Origin: Planctomycetes bacterium UBA2386
Lineage (GTDB): Bacteria > Planctomycetota > UBA1135 > UBA2386
Direction of reading: 5' to 3'
DNA: 21,326 bases
NCBI GenBank assembly: GCA_002343845.1
Contig: DDSQ01000132.1
Span: forward strand, 524 to 21,849
In this document: piece by piece, positions 1 to 6,185 of the stretch
How positions within the stretch are numbered: position 1 is the first letter of the stretch
How the letters are laid out: every line of letters begins with the position of its first letter
The notes under the pieces: generated by a model
The model's database searches: none
The model's input: only the letters and a program-made list of their open reading frames with translations
What the model was told of the DNA's origin: nothing
Made by a program: the position numbers and the translations under genes

Positions 1-1244
1 CCGCCCAGGCCCACGCCCCACAGCGCCAGCACGTAGACGACCAGCGGCGCGGTCGCGATCTTGTGCGCGCGCAGCACGAACGACGCGATCGTGTGCGCCG
101 CATCGGCGACGTGGAACAGCGCCACCCAGGCCACCAGCGGCAGCGCGGCGGCGATCACCGCGGCGTCGTGCGTGTACAGGCGCAGGATGGGCTCGCGCAG
201 CACGAAGACCGCCGTGCCCAGCAGCGCCGCCACCAGCAGCCCGATCTGCAGCCCGTGCCAGCCCAGCCGGTGCGCGTCGCGCAGGTCGCCGGCGCCGAGG
301 CGCTGCGCCACCAGCGTGCTGCTGGCGCTGGCCAGGCCCAGCGGCAGCATGAACATCAGCGTCACCAGGTTGGCCGCCAGCTGGTGACCGGCCACCGGTG
401 TCGTGCCCAGGCGCGAGATGAACAGCGCCATGAACGAGAAGCCGGTGACCTCGACCAGGATGGTCGCGCCCATCGGCAGGCCCAGCTTCGCCAGCGCGCG
501 CAGCGACGCCCCGTGCGGCCGGTCCAGGCCGCGGCCGAAGATCGCGAAGCGGCGGTAGAAGGGGTCGCGGCGCAGCACCGTGTAGCCGGCGATGGCCTGC
601 GCCCACATCGCGATCGCGGTCGCGATGCCGCAGCCGACGACCCCCAGCGCCGGCAGCCCGAGCGCCGGCACGCCGAAGACCAGCGCCGTCGACAGCGGGA
701 TCTTCAGCGCCAGCCCCGACACCTGCAGCACCATCACCGCCTTGGGCCGCGAGACCGCGGTATTGAAGCCGCGGTAGACGGTGAACATCAGCGACGCGGG
801 CAGCGAGAAGGCCAGCGCCGTCAGGTAGCCGCGTACCTTGTCGGCGACCTCGGGACCGGCGCGCGCCAGCGCCAGGAAGGGCGCCGGAAACAGCAGCAGC
901 GTGCTGCCCAGCGCGGCCAGCGCGAAGGCCAGCCACAGCGCCTGGTGCACCTGCGCGCCGGCGTCGTGGTCGCGGCCGGCACCGTGCAGCTGGCCGACGA
1001 TGGGCGACAGCGCCAGGATCACGCCCATGAAGCCGATGAAGACCGTGATGTAGGCCGCCGCGCCGACCGCCAGCGCGGCGAGGTCGGTCGCGGCAAAGCG
1101 CGCCACCAGTACCGTGTCGACGGTGGCGAAGGCCAGCACCGAGACCTGGCCGACGAAGACCGGCCAGGCCAGCGGCAGCAGCCGGCGCGCGCTGTCGCGC
1201 AGCGACGACCCGGCGCCCGTGGTGCCGTGCGTGCCGGTCTTCAA
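1..1244 (-). CDS. MATE family multidrug efflux transporter, partial (C-terminus beyond left edge)
   Basis: Reading the complement from 1244 to the left edge gives about 414 residues with no stop. The N-terminal part contains PVFVGQVSVLAFATVDTVLV and later IGFMGVILALSPIVGQLHGA, the typical first helices of MATE (NorM/DinF-type) cation-coupled drug exporters in the inner membrane. Repeated hydrophobic segments follow in two similar halves, and GYLTALAFSLPASLMFTVYR lies at mid-protein. MATE proteins are usually about 450 residues, so roughly the last 30-40 are missing. The likely start is TTG at 1244, which overlaps the TGA stop of the upstream gene (TTGA), so the two are probably translationally coupled. 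Substrate cannot be told from sequence. The plus-strand open frames here are shadows. Family is confident; the start codon is inferred. Confidence 0.9.
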   Translation of the reverse strand, partial: MKTGTHGTTGAGSSLRDSARRLLPLAWPVFVGQVSVLAFATVDTVLVARFAATDLAALAVGAAAYITVFIGFMGVILALSPIVGQLHGAGRDHDAGAQVHQALWLAFALAALGSTLLLFPAPFLALARAGPEVADKVRGYLTALAFSLPASLMFTVYRGFNTAVSRPKAVMVLQVSGLALKIPLSTALVFGVPALGLPALGVVGCGIATAIAMWAQAIAGYTVLRRDPFYRRFAIFGRGLDRPHGASLRALAKLGLPMGATILVEVTGFSFMALFISRLGTTPVAGHQLAANLVTLMFMLPLGLASASSTLVAQRLGAGDLRDAHRLGWHGLQIGLLVAALLGTAVFVLREPILRLYTHDAAVIAAALPLVAWVALFHVADAAHTIASFVLRAHKIATAPLVVYVLALWGVGLG

Positions 1245-1714
1245 GCGCGCGCCGCCGGTGCCTGCGGCGCCGCGTCGAAGACGGCCGGGTCCGGGTGGTC
1301 GGTGCCGCTGGCGCGGCGGGCCCGCTCGGCGTAGCGGTTGAAGCGCCAGGCCGTGGCTTCCAGCGTGATGCGGCGCCAGACCGCGCGCTTCTCGGCCGGG
1401 CTCATCGCGGTCCAGTGCTGGACCTCGTCGAAGGTCCGCCCGCAGCCCTTGCACACCGCGTCGCCCTGGCTGGTGGAGCAGATCGCGATGCAGGGCGCGT
1501 CCGGCGTGCTGGCATACCAGGCCAGCCAGGCCTGGCGCGCGCGCGCCGGCATCGTCGCCTCGTCGGCCAGCGGCTCGCGGTAGTAGACCATCAGCGCATA
1601 GACCTCGGCCAGCGCGCGCACCTCGGCGCAGGCCGTGATGCCGTCGGGCGAGGGCGAGCGCTCGCGCCACCAGTTGATGGCGGACTCGATGTCGGTGATG
1701 TGGATGCCGGCCAT
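1241..1714 (-). CDS. DUF3717 and DUF1289 domain protein (157 aa)
   Basis: The N-terminus (MAGIHITDIESAINWWRERS) matches the DUF3717 domain, which covers about residues 3-72. A DUF1289 domain follows at about 75-115, with its conserved cysteines C75, C79, C88 and C91 (PCIAIC, then CKGCGRT), a WxxM segment and EKRAVW. DUF1289 is a small Cys-rich, presumably metal- or Fe-S-binding module of unknown function. To my knowledge the two-domain combination belongs to Burkholderiales, which is the strongest taxonomic marker in the left 2.5 kb. The ATG at 1714 begins the conserved region; a longer open frame upstream is low-complexity and does not look like protein. The stop overlaps the TTG start of the MATE gene. 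The function is unknown. Confidence 0.9.
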   Translation of the reverse strand: MAGIHITDIESAINWWRERSPSPDGITACAEVRALAEVYALMVYYREPLADEATMPARARQAWLAWYASTPDAPCIAICSTSQGDAVCKGCGRTFDEVQHWTAMSPAEKRAVWRRITLEATAWRFNRYAERARRASGTDHPDPAVFDAAPQAPAARA

Positions 1715-1800
1715 GGCGGGCGGGGCTGCAGAGCGGCGGGCAGGCGGGTCGGGGGCAGCGAGTGTAGCGGCGCGTCCCCGCCGCCCCTGCGCCGCCTTGC

Positions 1801-1818
1801 CCCCGGTCAAGTCCGGGG
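1801..1818. promoter_or_regulatory. Inverted repeat in divergent intergenic region
   Basis: CCCCGG (1801-1806) and CCGGGG (1813-1818) form a perfect 6-bp dyad around a TCAAGT spacer. It lies between the divergent DUF3717 gene and the small exported protein at 1844. An operator for a metal-responsive regulator is possible given the metal-like neighbours, but I could not fit a -35/-10 pair at proper spacing around it. This is a weak call. Confidence 0.2.
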
Positions 1819-1843
1819 CGCCCTGCCGGTTTAGACTCCGTCC

Positions 1844-2275
1844 ATGTCGATCGCCTGGCGACGCCTGCTCGCATGGACCCTGGCGCTGTGGCTGCCGCTG
1901 CATGGCGCGGCCGCCGTGGCCATGGGGCTGTGCGCCGCGATGCCGCTGCAGCATGCAGCGGCCGTCGAGCGTGCGGCTGTGCTGGCACCGACCACGGCGT
2001 CCGGCGCCCTCGAGGCGCACCGCGCCCACTGCGCGGAGGGCGCCGCCGCTGTGCCGGACCCGGGGCCCGACGCGGTCGCCGACGGGTCCACGTCCAGCGA
2101 CGGCGGCGCCTGTGCCCATTGCGCGGCCTGCCAAGTGCAGGTGGCCGCCTTGCCCGCCGTGCCGCTGCTGCAGCATGCACTGCTGCCGGGCACCTGGGTC
2201 CACGCCGACAGCTCGGCCCCGCCCGAGCGCGCCCCGGAGTCGCTGGAGCGGCCGCCCCGGCCCGCACACGCCTGA
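1844..2275 (+). CDS. Small exported Cys/His-containing protein, possibly CzcI/DUF2946-like
   Basis: This 143-residue protein begins with a short basic stretch and a hydrophobic segment (LLAWTLALWLPLHGAAAVAM) that looks like a signal peptide. The rest is Ala/Pro-rich, with a cysteine cluster CAHCAAC at about residues 89-95 and scattered histidines. Small exported proteins with a CxHC-type cluster (CzcI, DUF2946) often sit at the head of copper or cobalt-zinc-cadmium resistance operons in betaproteobacteria. The next gene begins with a signal peptide and a His-rich stretch, which fits that context. I do not recognise a specific family with certainty. The metal link is inference from composition and position. 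Confidence 0.55.
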   Translation: MSIAWRRLLAWTLALWLPLHGAAAVAMGLCAAMPLQHAAAVERAAVLAPTTASGALEAHRAHCAEGAAAVPDPGPDAVADGSTSSDGGACAHCAACQVQVAALPAVPLLQHALLPGTWVHADSSAPPERAPESLERPPRPAHA

Positions 2276-2356
2276 CCCCCGCGTGGGCGTCGCGGGCCCG
2301 ACCCGCGGCACCCGATCCGCCGGCACCGATGGTGCCGGCCCCTTCCGGAGCTTCCC

Positions 2357-2508
2357 ATGAGCGACCTCGACCGGGTCGTGCTGCTGCTGGCCCTCGGCGT
2401 CGGCGCGACGGCTGCCGCGCAGACCGCCGGCACCGACGCGCCCGCCGGCGCGCGGCCCCCTCAGCACCAGCATCAGCACCAGCACCACCAGCACCACCAG
2501 CACCATCC
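2357..2508 (+). CDS. N-terminal fragment of a His-rich exported protein (possible copper-resistance protein), cut off at a suspected join
   Basis: From the ATG at 2357 the frame encodes a signal-peptide-like start (RVVLLLALGVGATAAAQ), a short Ala/Gly spacer, then a run of His and Gln (QHQHQHQHHQHHQHH). After about residue 50 the same frame becomes Arg/Pro-rich and no longer resembles protein, while a different frame takes over as the plausible coding sequence. CopB and CopA-type copper-resistance proteins have this layout: signal peptide, then a His/Met-rich metal-binding stretch. The preceding small exported protein fits such an operon. The rest of the gene is absent, most likely because of an assembly join. 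The copper role is inferred. Confidence 0.4.
2461..2508. repeat. CAG/CAC low-complexity tract at the junction of two unlike DNA segments
   Basis: The tract is an imperfect tandem array of CAGCAC and CAC units. In the phase of the left gene it reads as Gln/His repeats. In the phase of the right gene it reads as a Ser/Ala/Pro linker (SAPASAPAPPAPPAPSATPS) that continues naturally into the TPR-like protein. One repeat serving as the end of a Burkholderiales-type gene and the beginning of a planctomycete-type gene, in different frames, is what a false assembly overlap would produce. A true recombination junction is the alternative. Confidence 0.6.
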
Positions 2509-4452
2509 GCGACACCGTCGCCGCCGCCCGTGGTGCCGCGCACTCCGGAACCCGAGGCGCCGCCGCCTGCTCCCTCCCGCGCCGCACCGGCCTTCGTCGA
2601 AGGGCGCGATGCGGCTGGACGGCCGGTGCGCATTCCGCGCGACGAGTACGTCGCCAAGGTGCTGCCATCCCTCGTGCAGCAGCACGGCAGCAACCCCGAC
2701 CAGCTCGCGGCGGTGGTCCTTCAGGCGCTGCGCGATGGCCTCGCGTCCGCCGTGCTGCCAGCTGCGAACCGCCTGACCGTGATCGACAAGAACGTCGAGC
2801 GGGCGCTGTCGGTACTCGCGGTCGTTCAGCGCGATGCCGGCGAACTCGACTCCGCCGAGGCCACGCTGCGCGAGTTGCAGCAGAAGCGGCCGAACTCGCC
2901 GGCGGCGCGCGTCGGGCTCGGCATGCTCGCGGTCACGCGCGGCGATGCGGGCAAGGGCGAGGCGCTGCTGTGGGAGGCGTTGCAGATGGATTGCAACCAC
3001 GCCGACGCCGTGCACGGCTGGCTGCAACTCCGCCATCGCGCCGTCGGTGACGCCGGCTACCGCGCCGAAGTCGAGAAACTCACCGCGCTGCCGGGTTCGT
3101 GGCGCCCGCAGTTGTGGTTGGCGCGCCATCTGGTGCAGCACGCGCAGGGCGAAGGCGTCGAAGCGATCTACCGCGACGTGCTGTCGCGTGCCGCTGGCGA
3201 GCACGACGCGTTGGTGATGGCGAGTGCGGACCTCGTGCAGCAGCAGCGCCACGCGCTGGTCCGCGAACTGGTGCTGCCGGCCTTCGTGCCGGGACGCCAC
3301 CATCCGCATGTCGGGATCGCCTTGCTGCACCACCACCTGCAGAACCAGGAGCACGAAGCCGGCTCACAGCTGCTGCACCAGATGTACGTGCACTACGGAC
3401 ACCTCGTCGGCAACGAACTGCAGCCGTTCACCGGCGCCTTCGACCAGTTGCGCCTGTCGAAGCTGCCGCCGCCGCCGGCGCCGTCGGCGACGCCGCGCCT
3501 CGGCCTCTACCGGCTCGACCGACCGATCTGGATGGCCGGCCTCGAGGATCCGGTGTGGCTGCTGCCGCCGAAGGCTGCGAACGCCAAGGCCGTGCTGTTC
3601 CTTGCGCTCGCGGTCGAGGGCCAAGGCAGCCTCGTGCCGGGGCGCGAGGAGGAGATCGGGCGGCTCACGCGCAGCGTGCCGTTGTTCCTCGCCGAGCAGG
3701 CCTGGCTCGGCTCGCCGCACCGCGGTGCGGCCGTGCTGCCGATGGCGGAACAGGGCGGCTGGGCGATCCTCGGGCGGCCGTGGCCCGAGGAGCAACTCGT
3801 GCAACAGGTGCCGACGGCCGAACGCGCCAACTCGCTGCTCGTCACCGGCGTGTTGCGCGTCGACGGCGAACGCCGCCGCATCGACCTGTGGGCGTTCGAT
3901 TGCGGCACCAACCAGCGCGTCGGGCACGCCGCGGCCGAGGGCGCGGCCAACGAGACGGGCCGCATGCTGCTGCAGTTGCTCGCCGAGTTGTGGCCGGTGC
4001 TCGGCGGACCGGTCGGCCACAAGCCGCCGGTCGGCGACGAGGCGTTCTGGCAGCAGTACGCGGAAGGACTGGCGCAGCACGCGGCGCTGGTCGTGACGCA
4101 GGCGGGCGGCATGCCGAAGGAACGGCTGTACGGCGAACGCTACATCACACAGTGGGTGCAGAACGCAGCGATCGCGGAGACGCGCTGGCAGCCGGCGTTC
4201 TGGACGTTGGCCTCGGCGTTGTCGGTGCTGCAACAGCTCGGCTCGCCCGTGCCCAAGGAACACGCGCGCTTCATCGCCGAGGTGTTCCGGCAGTCGCCGC
4301 CGAACAATGCGTTCGCCCGCCTCGCGGTGCGGCCGCTGCGCGCGTGCGGGCTCGACGCGTTGTGGCAGGCGCGCCGCGCCGAGATCGTCGCCGCCGCGGG
4401 CGCAGACCCGGCCTACGCGGCGTGGCTGCAGCGGGTCGAAGCGGCGAAGTGA
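2461..4452 (+). CDS. TPR-like repeat protein with an uncharacterised C-terminal domain, N-terminus missing
   Basis: From the Ala/Pro-rich linker onward this frame is continuous to TGA at 4450-4452, about 663 residues. The linker is followed by VRIPRDEYVAKVLPSLVQ and then TPR-like helical repeats, for example LDSAEATLRELQQKRPNSPA and GKGEALLWEALQMDCNHADA. After a Pro-rich spacer (PPPPAPSATP) comes a C-terminal part of about 330 residues, beginning near RLGLYRLDRPIWMAGLEDP, that I cannot assign. There is no credible start or signal peptide: the true N-terminus appears lost at the suspected join at 2461-2508. Unlike the genes to its left it uses many TTG leucine codons, as do the genes downstream. 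TPRs suggest a scaffold role; the function is unknown. Confidence 0.75.
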   Translation, partial: SAPASAPAPPAPPAPSATPSPPPVVPRTPEPEAPPPAPSRAAPAFVEGRDAAGRPVRIPRDEYVAKVLPSLVQQHGSNPDQLAAVVLQALRDGLASAVLPAANRLTVIDKNVERALSVLAVVQRDAGELDSAEATLRELQQKRPNSPAARVGLGMLAVTRGDAGKGEALLWEALQMDCNHADAVHGWLQLRHRAVGDAGYRAEVEKLTALPGSWRPQLWLARHLVQHAQGEGVEAIYRDVLSRAAGEHDALVMASADLVQQQRHALVRELVLPAFVPGRHHPHVGIALLHHHLQNQEHEAGSQLLHQMYVHYGHLVGNELQPFTGAFDQLRLSKLPPPPAPSATPRLGLYRLDRPIWMAGLEDPVWLLPPKAANAKAVLFLALAVEGQGSLVPGREEEIGRLTRSVPLFLAEQAWLGSPHRGAAVLPMAEQGGWAILGRPWPEEQLVQQVPTAERANSLLVTGVLRVDGERRRIDLWAFDCGTNQRVGHAAAEGAANETGRMLLQLLAELWPVLGGPVGHKPPVGDEAFWQQYAEGLAQHAALVVTQAGGMPKERLYGERYITQWVQNAAIAETRWQPAFWTLASALSVLQQLGSPVPKEHARFIAEVFRQSPPNNAFARLAVRPLRACGLDALWQARRAEIVAAAGADPAYAAWLQRVEAAK

Positions 4453-4471
4453 ACGAGCGGCCGCGCGGCGT

Positions 4472-5443
4472 TCACCGCGAACCGACGTGCGCGCGCAGGC
4501 TGCCCGTGACCTGGGCGCCGATCGCATTGCCCGCGGCGGGGTCGGGCACCAGTGCCTGCAGGTACCACTCGTAGTCCACGAACTGCGGGTTCACGGGCAC
4601 CGTGAAGCCGAACTCGGTGTAGGGGTGGGCGTACGGCACGACGGCGGTCCACTCGATGGCGATGTTGGCGAAGCAGAACGGCATGCCGAGGAAGTCGAGG
4701 TAGACCGGAGCCGTTGGCGTCGTGCTGGCGACGACCAACGCGAACGACGACACCGGGTCGATCGTGACGCGCCAGTACTCACCGAGCCAAGGACCCGGAT
4801 CGAGCCCGCCGGGATTGCCGAAGCCCGGCGCATTCGCGGTGACGCAACCGACAGCGTGCGCCCACGTCATCGCCGGGTCGTTCTCGCTGCCGAACGTGGG
4901 CGTGGTGTCGTCGTACCACGCCATCGGTCCGACGACGTTGAGGACGGTCCGAGTCTCGCGGCGGTTGGCGAGGCTCGATCCGACGGCGGCAGGGAGTGCG
5001 GCGCTCTCGGACGTCGCACTCCACCGGCCGGCCTGTACCGCGATCGCGGCGTGCGGGCCCGTCGCGCCGTTCCAGCCGACGTACTCGATCAAGCTCGACG
5101 GCAGGTGGAACTGGCTGTCGCGGAACAGGGCAACCGAGTCGGCGATGCCCATCGCCGGAGCGTTCGGGAGGTAGAGGTCGGAGGGGGAGTTCGTTCCCGC
5201 GATGCCGAGGTGCAGCACGCAGACCGCGCCGAACCCGAGAACCACGGCCGGCAACGCGACTGGCGTGTTGCCGACCACGAGTTGGAACCCGCCGGTGTCG
5301 AGCACGCTGGTGGTGATCAGCTCGATGCGCTGATGATCGCCCGGGTGCGGACGGATCAGCAGTTCGGAGAACTCGAGGTCGGGCAGGAACTGCGCGGCGA
5401 TGGACGAGGACACGCAGAGGAAGGGGATGGCTCGCCGGATCAT
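4472..5443 (-). CDS. Secreted lamin-tail-domain-like protein (323 aa)
   Basis: The ATG at 5443 starts a short hydrophobic leader (MIRRAIPFLCVSSSIAAQF), a likely signal peptide. Residues about 20-140 resemble a lamin tail domain (LTD): FSELLIRPHPGDHQRIELI, then a glycine turn, VLHLGIAGTNSPSDLYLP, DSVALFRDS and IEYVGWNGATGPH. The remaining part is beta-rich, with FVDYEWYLQALVPDPAAGNA near the C-terminus. That ending is reminiscent of a motif common in secreted proteins of some uncultured or marine Planctomycetota. LTDs in bacteria occur on exported, probably surface or matrix proteins; no catalytic residues are evident. The gene is convergent with the TPR-like gene, only 19 bp between stops. 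The exact role is unknown. Confidence 0.75.
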   Translation of the reverse strand: MIRRAIPFLCVSSSIAAQFLPDLEFSELLIRPHPGDHQRIELITTSVLDTGGFQLVVGNTPVALPAVVLGFGAVCVLHLGIAGTNSPSDLYLPNAPAMGIADSVALFRDSQFHLPSSLIEYVGWNGATGPHAAIAVQAGRWSATSESAALPAAVGSSLANRRETRTVLNVVGPMAWYDDTTPTFGSENDPAMTWAHAVGCVTANAPGFGNPGGLDPGPWLGEYWRVTIDPVSSFALVVASTTPTAPVYLDFLGMPFCFANIAIEWTAVVPYAHPYTEFGFTVPVNPQFVDYEWYLQALVPDPAAGNAIGAQVTGSLRAHVGSR

Positions 5444-5503
5444 GTTCTGTGTCGAGGGGGCTACAGGAAACCCGCCTTGCAAGACGCGTCGCCCGAGCGC
5501 CGG

Positions 5504-5546
5504 GCCGACGCGGCGCGCGCGCCGGCAATTGCTGCGCCGCGTCGGC
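5504..5546 (-). terminator. Perfect 13-bp hairpin downstream of exbD-like gene
   Basis: GCCGACGCGGCGC (5504-5516) is the exact reverse complement of GCGCCGCGTCGGC (5534-5546), with a 17-base spacer. It lies in the 124-bp gap between the ExbD stop (5568) and the start of the lamin-tail gene (5443). It would form a very stable stem in the transcript leaving exbD. There is no T-tract after it, so it is not a canonical intrinsic terminator. It could act as a Rho-assisted terminator, an RNA-stability element or a protein site. Confidence 0.4.
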
Positions 5547-5567
5547 GGTAATCTCGCCCGCTCGCGC

Positions 5568-6101
5568 TCAGTGCGAGTCGCGGCCGCCGCCGAAGTGGAT
5601 GTCGGTGAAGCCCGCGGCGCGGCACGCATCGGCCAACTTGGCGATCTCGTCGTAGCGGGCGCCGGCCATGCCGTCGACCGCGCAAGCGATCGGCCGCCGT
5701 TCGCCGGTCGTGGCGTCGACCACGAGGAACGCCGGGTCGCGGGCGATTCGTGCGAGCTCGCGGGTGCCCGCGTCGAGGTCGTCGAAGCGTCGCGCGCCGA
5801 TCTGCCAGGCCACGCGGCGGTCGGTGAACCGGAAGCGGTTCGGCCGCCCGGGTGTGACGTGGGCCGAGTCGACCGACATGGCGCCCGCGGAACGGACGTG
5901 CACATGGACGTCCAGGACTTCCTGCGGCTCCACGGCGCCCGTGCTCCGGCCGAGTTCGCGCGGCAGGTACGCCGGCAGCTTCGCCTCCAGCACCCGGAAG
6001 TCGATGCAGACGAAGAACACGATCATCAAGAACACGACGTCGATCATCGGCGTCATGTCGGGCTTCGCTTCGTCGACTTCGAACGCAGCGCGCGTGGGCA
6101 T
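5568..6101 (-). CDS. exbD: ExbD/TolR-family biopolymer transport protein (orphan)
   Basis: The protein has 177 residues. A short cytoplasmic N-terminus leads to KPDMTPMIDVVFLMIVFFVC at about residues 14-33, the classic ExbD/TolR signature and single membrane helix. D21 corresponds to the conserved proton-pathway aspartate. The rest is a periplasmic domain containing the usual YDEIAKLADACRAAGFTDI segment near the C-terminus. ExbD works with ExbB (or TolR with TolQ) as an inner-membrane stator that uses the proton gradient to drive TonB or a similar partner. No ExbB/TolQ homologue is present in the window, so its partner must be elsewhere. A good Shine-Dalgarno, GGAGG (complement of 6108-6112), precedes the ATG at 6101. 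The start is firm. Confidence 0.92.
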   Translation of the reverse strand: MPTRAAFEVDEAKPDMTPMIDVVFLMIVFFVCIDFRVLEAKLPAYLPRELGRSTGAVEPQEVLDVHVHVRSAGAMSVDSAHVTPGRPNRFRFTDRRVAWQIGARRFDDLDAGTRELARIARDPAFLVVDATTGERRPIACAVDGMAGARYDEIAKLADACRAAGFTDIHFGGGRDSH

Positions 6102-6185
6102 GGGAAACCTCCGCGGGCACCAACGTGCCGAGCGTCCGGTTGGCTCACTGCCCGCGCCGAATCCCGCTGCTGCAGCGCGTTCGCT

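Noticed and set aside
63..1334. Long plus-strand open frame of about 423 residues
   Set aside because: Its translation is Arg/Gln/Ala-rich without hydrophobic structure. The complement encodes a clear MATE transporter over the same bases.
1873..2460. Upstream extension of the TPR-like frame to an ATG at 1873
   Set aside because: The extension is Arg/Ala-rich, overlaps a plausible small exported protein in another frame, and crosses the suspected assembly join.
2461..2508. CAG/CAC array as a CRISPR array or regulatory repeat
   Set aside because: Units are 3-6 bases with no spacers; it is a coding low-complexity tract.
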